From Euborellia annulipes (Eukaryota; Arthropoda; Insecta; Dermaptera; Anisolabididae), in the NCBI GenBank assembly GCA_023213315.1, contig JAKCPI010009459.1:1-64000 (forward strand): a DNA stretch of 64,000 bases, read 5' to 3'. Every line of letters starts with the position of its first letter. Positions within the stretch are counted from its first letter, which is position 1. Of this stretch, positions 45,345-56,601 are shown in pieces. Made by a program: the position numbers and the translations under genes. Below the pieces are notes generated by a model. It had not been told where the DNA came from. It did not search any database and worked only from the letters and a program-made list of their open reading frames with translations.

Positions 45345-46070
45345 CCAGGCCAACAGTGGGGGGAATCCCTGGGTATATGGGTAGCCCTGATTCCAAAAAT
45401 GCCATCAGTTTTGATCCATCAGCTCTAGTTTTAGAGTAATAGAGAAAATTAAATTTTAATAGAAAATTTGCTCTAAAGATCTAATTTTCTAGATTTTTTT
45501 AATGGGTTACTCCTTAAAAATATGCAGATATCTGAAATGCGTAGAAATTTAAAATTTCAGCACAATCGGAGGTGATTTTGTGGTGCAAAATTCGACTAAG
45601 ATTTAGAAAAATGAATTTCAGTTTTTTCAACTTTGGACACTCCTAATACAATCTTTACCATCCTTTAATGCAAAAAACATATATTTATGGTATTCTATAG
45701 TCCGGAAAAATTATTCAATCGTGAAAATATGTTAATTATTAACGAAATTATGATTAAAGTCAAGATTCAGCCTAATCCATATACCCAAGGAACTTCTTTC
45801 AATTCATTAGTTGCTGCAAAACATCATTTGTAGGAATTTTTGGAAAGTTAAAGAACTCAGACTATCGTAAATATGTTTTTTGCATTCAGGATTGGCAAAA
45901 ATTGTGTCCAAATTAAAAAAAGAAACTGAAAAATTTCGCTTTTTCTAAATTTTTGGCAATATTTAGTACCACTAAATCATCTCCGACTGGGCTGAAATTT
46001 TATCTTTCTACAGTATGTTTCAATTATCTTCATATCAATAAATAAGAAATGATATATAAATAAATCACGT
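45345..46070. mobile_element. TIR/inverted-repeat element
   Basis: CCCTGGGTATATGGGTAGCC (45368) is matched inverted at 45762-45792 (CCTAATCCATATACCCAAGG). In addition 45550-45655 and 45905-46010 are inverted copies (TTCAGCACAATCGGAGGTGA versus TCATCTCCGACTGGGCTGAA). Two elements or one long fold-back. Confidence 0.55.
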
Positions 46071-46139
46071 TCGAATCCATGAAAAAAATTCATACAATTT
46101 AATGACAAAAGTTAAGGTTTTTTTTTTGTTTTTAAATTG

Positions 46140-46192
46140 ATTTAAGGTCTTTTTCGGCATCAGAGGCAATTTAGACCCCGTCTCGGCTCTTG
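46140..46192 (-). repeat. SINE S2 tail fragment
   Basis: AAGGTCTTTTTCGGCATCAG .. TTTAGACCCCGTC. Confidence 0.65.
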
Positions 46193-46918
46193 GACTATTA
46201 GTTTATATCTCAAGATATTGCTCACTTAATTGGACTAAGAAAAAAATAAATAAAACTTTTTTGTTTATTTTACTTGTTTTCTTTTTTCCATTTATTTACA
46301 CTTATTAATCTAATTTCTAAAGTTTTCCAATACTAGCCAAGAAAAGAGAGAGAATTCAAAAATTAAAGGCTTTTCAATAGAAATTCAAATGACGCATTAA
46401 TTTTTGACACTGATTATCTGTGTGTTTGTAGCCGCCTTTTCTCAATAACAGTCACTCAATATTCTACTCTCTCCGGCCTTGTTAGTACGAGTGAGGGGAT
46501 GGGGGGGACTAATTAAAAAAAAGCTATACGATTCTTGTCAATGTTTAATTAAAAGAGAGAGAGAGAGAGAGAGGAGAGCGAAACTTGTTTTTTCGTAAAA
46601 ACAGATTGCTAATTTCTTTATTTTGCAAGTTTGTTTCTGGTTAAGGTTAAAATATTGAATTAATTAGTCTATTTTAAAGCGATTGGGTGATGACATCATC
46701 GAATGAATATTTTATTGAAAATCAAAAGATAAATCTGTGGAAGGAATTTATCCTTTTTTTCCGTAAGTAAAAAAAAAAGTAATTGAAAGCACAATTTTGT
46801 AAAAAAAAAAGGCCGAAACATGTCAACAAAAAAATAGTTTTTTATTACTTTTGAGGAAAGAGTTTTCATTTTCATACCAAGGCTGTTAATATTCATCTAC
46901 TAAATTTGTTATTCTAAT

Positions 46919-47678
46919 GCCGGGTTGCAAGAAAACAGTTCTGTAAACATTTAAAAGTCTGTTAGTAAACATCGCTTTGGGCTTTAAAATTATAGGCTGT
47001 TGCTAAAGCAGCTTTAAAGGAACTGTTAACTTTTCCCTACTGTTAAGATATATAGATAGATGCAAAACGATTGGGCCCGCGAAAATGACAGCTTTCTATG
47101 TAGTTGACCCAGTTGACCGCAAGGGCGCATTGTCAAATTGTATAATTTATAATAGTACCAAAATTATAAAAGAAATAAAAATAGTAATTCTATTTGTATT
47201 CTTTAAATTTTAATTGTTAATATTAGGTTAAAAAACAAAAAATATTTAAATATTTAAATATCGTAAAATAAAAATAATAAATACGTTGGTAGATCTGACT
47301 TTCAGATGTTAAATTATAAAGAAACTGGGAATATACTATAACCTCACTTTTTCTCTTCATCGAATGAATATCTATAATAATTAATAATATCGCTTAAAAC
47401 GTTTCAGAAACTAAAGAAAACTCAATTAAATTAATGTATTTCTATCTTACCCTCTCGCGTGATAATATAGTCACTAAATTCTTATTTATTTCAATGAAAC
47501 TAATCAGGTTAGTGGATACTTTATAGTTTAAAGCTCCGAATTTCAACCTTTATTTTAAATACAGCTTTTACGAACCAATCATCTTTAAATACGTTCTTGC
47601 AACCCAAAATTATTTAGAGGAAGGTTTAAACCAACAAAAGCGTTTAACGAACCGTTAAATACGTTCTTGCAACCGGGC
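46919..47678. mobile_element. 760-bp TIR element, GCCGGGTTGCAAGAA ends
   Basis: Left GCCGGGTTGCAAGAAAACAG; right GTTCTTGCAACCGGGC. The right TIR module (AAATACGTTCTTGCAACC) is duplicated at about 47590. No ORF. Confidence 0.65.
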
Positions 47679-47729
47679 ATAAAAGTTTTATAGGCTAATT
47701 CGTCACATAAAACGCTGCTAATTATTTTA

Positions 47730-48260
47730 GGAAAAAAATCTGGTGTGATGATCGCACCAGATTTTTTTGTCTCGACATGTATTTATTTTTCGACAGTACA
47801 GTACATTCGATTTTCAAGATGTATAAGTATGGGAAAATATTTATATTTTGTTACCATGGCAACCATTTCTCTTATCTTTTTTATGAAGAAAGAGTAGCCC
47901 CCGGGTTTGGGTAGTAGGTAGCGCCTACCTCCTATACCAAACGTCGCGGGTTCGGACCCAGGCAGTCCGATGATTTTATTTAAGTCATTTGGATACCAGA
48001 TGGCTTAAATAGAAATGCCTGACCCCACAATAGATATATTCTCTACAACGGTTATCGTCAAAAGTCTTGTATGGCCTAAGTTGCCGAAAAGACTGTATGA
48101 AGTGTGTGTGAGTGTGAGTGTGAATGATAAAAAAAAAAAAAGTACAAGAGTAAAGTGGTCTTCTGAAGATTTCAATTGCAAAATGAGAATATACATTTTA
48201 AAGAGCATCTAAAAAATAATAGATTTTTGAATTAAAAAAAAAATCGTTAGAGCGAATTTT
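47730..48260 (-). repeat. family A copy with SINE S1
   Basis: The terminal hairpin is collapsed to CTGGTGTGATGATCGCACCAG, then the body and, after the SINE, GAATATACATTTTAAAGAGC. Confidence 0.8.
47892..48141 (+). mobile_element. SINE S1 full-length
   Basis: GCCCCCGGGTTTGGGTAGTA head, B-box GGGTTCGGACCC, palindromic TTTGGATACCAGATGG, GTGTGAGTGTGAGTGTG and poly(A). Confidence 0.82.
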
Positions 48261-48798
48261 GACAAAAATTTTCATTTATTATTTTTTAAATGTTCTTTCA
48301 AATGTATATTTTCATTTTTCCCTTGATATAACACTTTACTCTTGTACTTCATAGGAAAGATAGGAGAAGTTTTACATGGCCCTCGGGGCTTGGTGTGGAG
48401 GTTAGCGTGCTAACCTCGTATACCAAACGTCGCTGGTTCGGACCCCAGGCAGTCCGATAATTTTATTTAAGCCATTTGGATACCAAATGGATTAAATAAG
48501 AATGCCTGGACCCCAAATAAATATATATTATTAAATAACGGTTATCGTAAAATTCTTAAATGGCCTAAGTTGCCGAAAAGACGTGAATGGGAGAGTGAAT
48601 GAGAAAAAAGTGTGTTTAAAAAAAAAAAAAAATTACATTTTGAATACAAATGTACCGTATTGTCGGAAGCAAAATATGTGTCGACACAAAAAATCTGGTG
48701 TGACAAGCACAGAAGACATCTTTCGATTACCGTAAAAAGTTAAGTACCGGTAAAAGTTGTGTGCTGTGCGAACAGTCACACCAGAATTTTTAGTTTTT
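48261..48798 (+). repeat. family A copy with second SINE S1
   Basis: Body to GATAGGAGAAG, then after the SINE the terminal part CATTTTGAATACAAATGTAC and the hairpin 48690-48795. Confidence 0.8.
48378..48632 (+). mobile_element. SINE S1 full-length, TSD TTACAT
   Basis: GCCCTCGGGGCTTGGTGTGG head, GCTGGTTCGGACCCCAGG B-box region, poly(A) tail. TTACAT at 48372-48377 and 48633-48638. Confidence 0.8.
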
Positions 48799-49355
48799 CG
48801 ATATCATATCCCTACCTAGTTTAGCAAGGTTGGGAAAATAAATCGCAGATAAACAACAAAAGGCCTATTGAGGACTAAGTTTAATCTATTAAAAAGTTCT
48901 AAGTGTATTTACTATTATTTAGAGCATTTATAAGCTAAACCCTTTTAAAAAAATAGAAATAAATTTGTAACCAAAATTCGGTCAAGATAATTTCATGTTT
49001 TCAATCCATTTGCTATTGATTACCCCTTCCCTCCCAATTTCCAATATATGGGAGGTTCAATATGTGCCAGTTTGTATCCATGTCCATCAATATAGATGCT
49101 TTGGCTAATTTTGATGTGACGTATCTGACTGATTCGCTCTTTTTCTCTTGGATAAAAAAAAAAAAAAAAAAAAACTCTCCAGGGATTTTTTTTTTTTAAC
49201 CTATCATATCATTAATAAAAACAATTTTATTTAATGAAATGAAAGGATTTTTAATAGAAATTTAAATAAAATTGAAAATTAATTTTTTAACAAAATATGA
49301 ATTCAATAAAGTTGATGGAATGGGATGAATTTTTTTCAGTATTCGATTTTACGTT

Positions 49356-49800
49356 TTTTTACTTTCTCTTACCTCTATATTTGTTAATATAAAGAGTGAG
49401 GAAGTATTGGATTCATGTCAAAAATTGATGTCGAGATTTCGATGGATATACACGTTTTGAGGTCCCCTAAATCCAAAAAAGTGGTTTTCGCGACATGGTC
49501 TGTCTGTGTGCGTGTGTGGCTGAGTTCAATTTTAAGCATGAAGAAATTGAGTTACGAAGTTGAAAGTTTATATTTAAATTAGCCACCCCCCTGAGGGGTG
49601 AAAATAAGCTTTTAATCAAAATCGGCCAAAGAGTACTAGTACTTTACTGATGCACTTTTTCAGTTTTTTTCGATTTTCTCAAAATTGGCTCCAACGATTT
49701 TGATTAAAATTCAAAAATCAATTATTTTTTAGATGCTCTTTAAAATGTATATTCTCATTTTGCCATTGAAATCTTCTGAAGACCATTTTACTCGATTTTG
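49356..49800 (+). repeat. family A, left two-thirds
   Basis: TTTTTTTACTTTCTCTTACC to TTGAAATCTTCTGAAGACCA. The terminal part is missing. Confidence 0.85.
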
Positions 49801-50460
49801 GGATTTTTCCGAAAATGCGTTTTATTTAAATCAAGAATAACTAGGAAAAAAAATAATGGTTTAATCCTAAAGAATGCCACTTTGGCAAAAAACGAAGTCT
49901 AGTTAGAGCTTTGTCTTAGAATAGGAGCTTGCTTATCTCTCGCTTCTCTTGAATGAGAGTGAGAAAGGAAGAGGGGAGAAGAATGGAGGGGGGAAATGGG
50001 GTGATAGTGGGGAACGAAATGTCTGATTAAATAGAGCCCACGAAAGTAGGGGAGAGATGTATTTTTAAATATTAATATTATTATTCAAGTACTTGATTTC
50101 AACCTATGTTTGAAATAATGAGTGTTAAATAGTTAACATTACAGATTTATTAAAGAGTCGGAATAATGAAAAAAACATGTTGGAGTACTTTCAATTGGAT
50201 GCAAGCCTTTTGATTGTAATCCTTTTGATTGTGAGAATGGAAGCCATGGTTGGATGGAGATGAAAAAAAGTCAGAGGAAATTGAGGTAGAGCAGCACACT
50301 CGATTCAAAGGTGATCAGTGAATGGGAAGAGTTTTGGTTTAATTAATGAAAAGCGTCATATCTTGATGAAACAAGCGCGGAAAGAAGTGTAAAGCATGCA
50401 CTGGTCGAGACAACGGCAACAAACAAGAGACAAGAAGACGAGGACCCTGTCTAAAAGAAG
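49800..50460. other. low-copy region upstream of the CCAAT/CRE cluster
   Basis: GC-richer around 49920-50040 and 50270-50460, without family A or SINE matches. Confidence 0.4.
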
Positions 50461-50461
50461 C

Positions 50462-50570
50462 GCTCTGATTGGTCAGCTCGCTAGGACCCAACCAATCATA
50501 GAAGCTCTTTCTAATACATTAGTTTTCGAAAGAGCAAACGACTTGCATGCACGTGTGACGTCATAATCAA
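50462..50570. promoter_or_regulatory. CCAAT/E-box/CRE cluster, possible promoter or enhancer
   Basis: ATTGGT (50468-50473) and ACCAATCA (50491-50498) are inverted CCAAT boxes. CACGTG (50550-50555) is immediately followed by a perfect CRE TGACGTCA (50556-50563). The segment is non-repetitive. Read on the minus strand it lies about 9 kb upstream of the dipeptidase exon, so it could be that gene's promoter; this is inference. Confidence 0.45.
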
Positions 50571-51369
50571 TGTGTAATTTAAATTAATAGAAGAAAAAAT
50601 AGCATGATAATTAAAAATAATAAATAATTGAATACTAATTAAAACCAACTTTCCTTATTTAAATTATAAATAGATGTATAAAAAATATTTATATTAGAAA
50701 GTATACAAAAAAGAATTTTAAATACCCAAGTCTCTAAAATGGCGAAGACTTTGAAAAAAATACGACCTTTGTTATAACAATATTCGAAGAATAAATAAAT
50801 TTTTTTGAATAAATTTATCTCTAATTTTCTCTCTCTCTCTCTCTAATTTGTTCTATTCTCTAAAACAAACAAACAAGGTTGTTGGGGGAGAAATTATTTA
50901 TGTTTTATTTGCCATTTAATTAAGCGGCAATCAACTAAAATATAGAGAACGATAAAAAATACCGTATCTTTTCTTCTCTCAAGTTAATTATTTCGAGGCG
51001 TGCGCTAATGAAATGAGCTGCGTGAAGATTGTAATTTATACATTAATATTTGTTGCGTGTAATTCATCCCCCGCGGGTAGACAAATGTAAATCCCTTTAG
51101 CGTTAGTTTAGAACAGACAGGAAAAATTATGATGGAAAGAGAGAAAAGAGTTGCTCTTCCTGTCTCTAATTAAGATTTTTTTAATTAGCTTTGTTTGTTT
51201 GTTTTGAGGAGAATGAATAAAATGATTGTATTATGCATACAAATCATAAATAAGGACAGATGCCCACCACAGTACTGAATCTCTTTGAACAAATTTTATT
51301 TTTTGGAATTTTGGCTTGACCCGAAAGTATAAAGTCATGTATATAAATAAATTTAGGTATTTTAAAAAA

Positions 51370-51530
51370 TTCTTGCCCTCGGGCCTTGGTGTAGGGGTTA
51401 GCGTGCTGGCCTTTTGTACCAAGGGTCGCGGGTTCGCAACTCGTCCCAGGCGACAAAATTTATTTAAATTGAATTTGGACCAGGTCTAAATGACCTTCGA
51501 TGCTGAGAAAGACCTTAAATTAAAAAAAAA
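51370..51530 (+). mobile_element. chimeric SINE: S1 head, S2 tail
   Basis: CTCGGGCCTTGGTGTAGGGG and GTCGCGGGTTCGCAACTCG (S1-like tRNA head) run into GGACCAGGTCTAAATGACCT and GAGAAAGACCTTAAAT (S2 tail). Confidence 0.7.
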
Positions 51531-51644
51531 TCTTATTCGGTCAAAGTCAATATATTTTGTGTGTTTTTAAATATAATATACGTAGCTTCGATATATAATA
51601 TTCAAATGGAAGGTTGAGAGAAATAAAAAATGAAGATATTATAT

Positions 51645-51690
51645 TTTAACGTTTTAGTCCGGATTTTGATCATCTTCAGAAGCATAAAGC
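51645..51690 (-). ncRNA. decayed hammerhead-like motif
   Basis: Minus strand: CTGAAGA, a degenerate stem II GATCAAAATCCGGACT, then AAAACGTT. The first core half is intact. A second relic with the same spacing (CTGATCC..CCAAAACATC) lies on the plus strand at about 51743-51772, suggesting another inverted pair. Confidence 0.4.
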
Positions 51691-52198
51691 TACCATAAGT
51701 CTGGTATTATGCATAAAATCCACTATTTTGATGACTTTTCGGACTGATCCAAACTCTGACCAAAACATCAGAATAAACATCTGAATTATAAAAGCTGCAA
51801 TTTACATTGATCTCAATCTTGAACTTCAATATATTTTTTCTCGGTCAGGACCAGAAAAGAGATAAGGATAGCCAAGCGACTTGTATTCTACAAGGTTGTT
51901 CTGTATTCAAATATTTTTTTCTGTATTTTGACGATAAACGAGGATGATAACATGCTATACGGTATATGTCATACTGTATAGCGATACAAGAGGTTCTGAT
52001 GAAGGTTCATTCAGAATCAGTGCAAGTGGTTCACATAGTTAACCTGAATGTGAAAATAAAATAGCTCTGAAAATAAATCTGTAATCATCATACTATAATA
52101 CTCGTATAAAGCGCTAGCCACTGACTTCCTGTGTGTAGTGTATATGTGGCTGTCAAGGCGCTGATTGTTCAGAGAAAAAGGAAGTGAAGTTAGAGGGG

Positions 52199-52300
52199 GA
52201 AATTTAAAACTTTAAAATTTTTCCGAAGGGGTTCATGGGGCTCAGCCCCCTGGCATGTGGGAAAGTCCGCTTTCGGCGGGCTTTTCCCACTTGTTTATTT
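52199..52300 (+). repeat. hairpin-rich GC block
   Basis: GGGGCTCAGCCCC and AAAGTCCGCTTTCGGCGGGC with CTTTTCCCAC form strong hairpins. Its architecture resembles the ends at 27010-27060 but the sequence differs. Confidence 0.45.
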
Positions 52301-53114
52301 ATATTCGACTATCCATCTCTCGATGGCGCGAAAATCAGACTGAGTAGTGAAACTCCGTAAATCTCAATTCTAGAAGATTTGAAATCTTCGGGTCCTTTAA
52401 TCCTTTAAGCCTAACAAATCTAATTAATAAAAAAAAAATTTTCATATCAACCCTTTACTTAGAGTCTCATCTTTTAGTCCAATTTTTGTAAATAATAAAT
52501 TCATTTATTTAATATTAAAAGCTTTGAACGTATTTCTCTCATTTATATTTAGGCCTACTATTTTTTTTAACGCAGATCCGTCTCCTTTATACTTGTTACT
52601 TACACACTCACATAAATATAAATACTCCTACCGATACTAAATAAAAAAAAAAAGTTTGGCTTTGGTGCTTTTTAACTTAAAATTATTCATTCATTAGCGT
52701 GTTGAATGGAATACATGTTTTAACCATCTCGGAAAACCATGTTTCCTTCTGCTCTGGTTTTTTTTTTTTCCTAACTCAGTCCACTCGAAAATTACGAATA
52801 GAATAAAAAATATAAGCCTTAATGCTTTATATATATATATATCTTGTTCCTGCTTAATGGGTTAGATACTAAAGTAAAATATTAAAGCAGAAAAAAATTC
52901 ATTTTTTTTTTGTTTAGTTTTTTTTTTTTGGGGGAGAGAGAGAAAAATAAAAATAATTTATTATTAATGTAGAGGCGTAAGTTAGGTACGTATGTATTAA
53001 ATAATACATTTAATTGAAATAAATTAAAGTTAAATGGGGATATTTATCTGAATTAGGAAAAAAAAACCTTTTTTTAATGCAATTTCAAAAGTTTTAAAAA
53101 ATTTTATCAAATGT

Positions 53115-53650
53115 AACAAATCTGGTGTGACTAATCGCACAACTTTTTCTTATCTTCGGTTGTCTGTGCTTATCACGACATATTTTTTTGTGTCGATACT
53201 GTCCGATATATTAGAATTCAAGATGTAAAATTTATAAAAATGTATGCCTTCTATTCTTTCATATGAGGTGCAAGAGTAAAGTGGGATTCAAATAATTTTG
53301 AGAGCAAAATGAGAATATACATTTTAAAGAGCATCTAAAAAAATAATTGATTTTTGAATTTTAATCAAAATCGTTGTGGGCGAATTTTGATAAAATCGAA
53401 AAACACCGAAAAAGTACATCAGTAAAGTACTAGTATTTTATAGTCGATTTTGTTCATAAGTTTATTTTCACGTCTTAGGGAGGCGTTCAACTTAAATATA
53501 AAATTTCAAGCTCTTTTCAATATTGGGATATTTGAACACGCTTTTCAGGAGCCTCAAAACATGTATTTCCATCAAAATCTCGACAGGATTCCGATTCTTT
53601 CTCACAATCTATATATTAACATACATATAGGAAAGAGAAAGTGAAAATTT
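53115..53650 (-). repeat. family A copy
   Basis: A shortened terminal hairpin, body and left end AGGAAAGAGAAAGTGAAAA. Confidence 0.82.
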
Positions 53651-54731
53651 CAATAATGAATTTAGCATTCATAAGCCTAATATCAGCTGATGGTCATTTT
53701 ACACCCCATTGATGTTTCATTTTCCTTCATAACACGCACAAAAACTCTGAAGAAAACGTGCAATAAATATCAATTTTTCTTGGCCCAGAGAAAAAGAGAG
53801 AGAGAGAGGAGTTTGTGGTCCCTCACGCACTCACGCACGCGTGCATGCATTCAGGCACGATTGACGATCAAGGAGGAGAAAGACCTCGGCGGTTTTTTTT
53901 TATTTTAGAGAAAGAATTTTTCGAAATGTTCAATGAACTTGCAAGGATTCTTGATTAGCGAATGTGAAAATAACCAAACGCATTATAATTTTGAAATTAA
54001 AAGGACAATTTTCAAATTAAATGTAAAATTTTCTCATATAAAAGGGAGGGATATTTTTGTTCCAGCTAGCTGATTGCGTCATCACTTGGTCGGTTATTAT
54101 AAAGAAGATTTTCATTCATGAATAAAAAAAGAGGTTCGTATATTACGTATCCCACTAATCTACCCTTGATTGGATCAAACGAAAAAAAAGAGATTTGTAG
54201 TCAGTTAGGTTTTGTCTACAAAAGAGAGAGGAAAATTGGAGTCCAGGACACATCTGGCAACAAGTTTATACTCTCTAAAACGTTGATAAGAGGCTTTCCA
54301 CTTGCCTGCTTGATAGATAGGAATTCGGAAAATATTATCAAATAAAAAAAAAAAAAAAAAAAACTAATAAAATACGAGACGCTTTATGTATTAAAGAGCT
54401 GACTAAATATGAATTGATAAGTGAGAAAAAATTATTTAGGGCCGGTAGCTTCAATTCTAGACAACTAGTAAATCTATCCGACCATTAGAAAATCATCAAT
54501 ATAGCATACAAGTTCACGCTTAATCTTCGAGTTAAAAAAAAATTATTTTTTTAACATATAATTAGCTATCTGAGGTATAAAGAAAAATTTGTGAAGTTAG
54601 CAAGCTTAATAAAAACATAATTTTCAAAAATTATTAAAATTAATTAAAATAGATATTAAAAAGTAAAGCTAATTAAATGTTTAACAAAAATTTAAAAGAA
54701 TTTAGGAAGTTGCAAGAGACAATTGATTAAC

Positions 54732-55154
54732 AAACATATGTCGGAAGTTTACTTCTTATTTAAGTCTGATCTTCTAGCAGGTATTATAAAAAATTAAAAA
54801 CAATTTTCTATTTCCAGGATTTTTTATTGATAGATGACTGGTGCGCACAATAAACTACCAGTTTCGGTCTACCAAGAGACCATCATCAGATCTGCAACAA
54901 TAATTTATAACATGAGCTATTACAAGTCAAATAAAAAACTTTCATGTAAAAATTATTTGACTTGTAATAGCTCATGTTATAAATTATTGTTGCAGATCTG
55001 ATGATGGTCTCTTGGTAGACCGAAACTGGTAGTTTATTGTGCGCACCAGTCATCTATCAATAAAAATCCTGAAAATAGAAAATTGTTTTTAATTTTTTAT
55101 AATACCTGCTAGAAGATCTGGCTTAAATAAGAAGTAAACTTCCGACATATGTTT
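54732..55154. mobile_element. perfect fold-back element, hammerhead-like motif in both arms
   Basis: Two arms of about 200 bp, almost identical in inverted orientation (AAACATATGTCGGA at 54732, complement ending 55154), with a loop of about 20 nt near 54943. Each arm holds CTGATGA, a perfect stem II GGTCT..AGACC, and GAAACTGG. It is nested in a TIR element (54439-55377). The near identity of the arms implies recent formation or gene conversion. Confidence 0.75.
54996..55038 (+). ncRNA. hammerhead-like motif with GAAACUGG
   Basis: GCAGAT, CTGATGA, T, GGTCT..AGACC, GAAAC, then TGGTAG. The 5' core and stem II are perfect and GAAAC is intact, but the expected GTC is TGG. The mirror copy lies at about 54866-54908 on the minus strand. 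Confidence 0.5.
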
Positions 55155-55594
55155 CCAAAATTTCCAAAAAAAATAAATAAGCAAGGCTTCTAATGTTTCT
55201 AATTTCGCCCTTTAGTTAAGCCTTATACCGAACTTTGGATCTTAGCTAGTGGACTACGATCTACTATTTAATCTTATTTTTAGCTTAACTAGATGTGAAA
55301 AGACTCGAAAGTCTACTTGTTAGTCAACCAGCTTTTCCAAGAGATAGATAGTTAATTAGATGTAAAGCAACAGGCCCTTAGGAAATGATCATTTTTCAAA
55401 TATCCCTATAATATAAAGATATAAATATTTGTATAAAAACTCAATTCTGATGACAACAATATCAAAAAACTTTTGAAAAACTCGACAGAATTTCATATCA
55501 TCAAAAAAATGCTCAAATACAAAAATCTTGTGTGACAGACAGACAGACGGACATTAGCGAATTATAAATATATCAATGGAAAATATTTAATATA

Positions 55595-55645
55595 ATATAA
55601 TATTTATTACCATGGCAACTGTTTCTCCTATCTTTCCTATGCCAG
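55595..55645 (-). repeat. family A fragment
   Basis: TTACCATGGCAACTGTTTCT through CTATCTTTCCTATG. Confidence 0.6.
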
Positions 55646-55699
55646 CACGCTAGCAACAACACCAAGGCCCGAGGGCTTAATTTGATTTTAATATGATAT

Positions 55700-55895
55700 G
55701 TCGAGACGATTAGCCGAGTGGATAAAATAGTTAAGCTTATAATCCTGAGTTGAAGACAACTCGAGTTCAAATCCACCTCATGGCAAAAAATTATCCAACT
55801 CTATTTGAGACGCCCTATCCTGAGGAAGGAGGAAACCCATCTCAGTATTATTCCCATGAAAGTTACTCCTCAGTGAAACCACACGTGAGGAACAC
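55700..55895 (+). mobile_element. SINE S3, best copy
   Basis: ATTAGCCGAGTGGATAAAAT (A-box, Leu/Ser tRNA-like), CTCGAGTTCAAATCC (B-box), body with CTGAGGAAGGAGGAAACCC. Confidence 0.75.
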
Positions 55896-55944
55896 AAATA
55901 CTAAAGAAAGATGATGATATAGAGCAGAAAAATAATAATAATGT

Positions 55945-55985
55945 TTCGAGCGACCATTTCAGTCTTCTTCAGGACATTTTATAAC
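55945..55985 (-). ncRNA. decayed hammerhead-like motif
   Basis: Minus strand: GTC, CTGAAGA, AGACTGAAATGGTCGCTC, GAAAC, ATT. 5' core and GAAAC are intact; the cleavage triplet is lost and stem II is imperfect. It follows SINE S3. Confidence 0.4.
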
Positions 55986-56601
55986 AAGTGAAGAGATGAT
56001 AAGACTGTTGAATCTCCCAAGATTTTATAATTTCTTTTTTCTTCAGCCCGAACATATTAATTTTAAGCAATTTGCTTTTATTATTAATTTAATATAGCCT
56101 ACCTTTAAATGATCAAATAAAGTGAAAATTTTTTAATGAAAAAGTATTAAGATAGAGAGAGAAAATATAAAATTACACTGTTATTATTAGCGAGGCTTTT
56201 TAGTTGGTACTAAAAAAAAAAACGTAAATAATAATAATAAAAACGAGGAAATGTTTTCATTTAAAAATAAAATCTATCTTAATTTTGGGGTAATTAGGGA
56301 ATAAAATTCGCTTTTTTTTTAAATTCCCATTAAAAAAAAGAGATTATGTTCGTTGATAAAAAAAATAAATGTTATTTGTTTAAACGTTAATCAGTATAAA
56401 AATATAAAAAAATGTCATTCATTCCGGATGGAATTATGGAAATAGGAGAGCATCCGATTTACCAAATAATTATTGACAATCAAAAGTTTTATTTGGGGGT
56501 TAAAGAGCAAAAGTAGACTGTTATATTCAAGACAGTAAGTAAAAAAAATCAGAAAACAATTATTGGAGGCCTAGAAAGACTTAAAAAGTTATTTGTGTAA
56601 A

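Larger units (their letters stand above)
54439..55377. mobile_element. TIR element hosting the fold-back ribozyme element
   Basis: GGGCCGGTAGCTTCAATTCT at left, AAAGCAACAGGCCC at right. The interior outside 54732-55154 resembles 28447-28715. Confidence 0.6.

Noticed and set aside
51984..52020. CTGATGAAGGTTC..GAATC as a hammerhead
   Set aside because: The first half and stem II look right but no GAAAC follows.
54118..54345. 75-codon ORF MNKKRGSYITYP..
   Set aside because: No homologue recognised, ends in poly(A)-rich DNA, no supporting signals.
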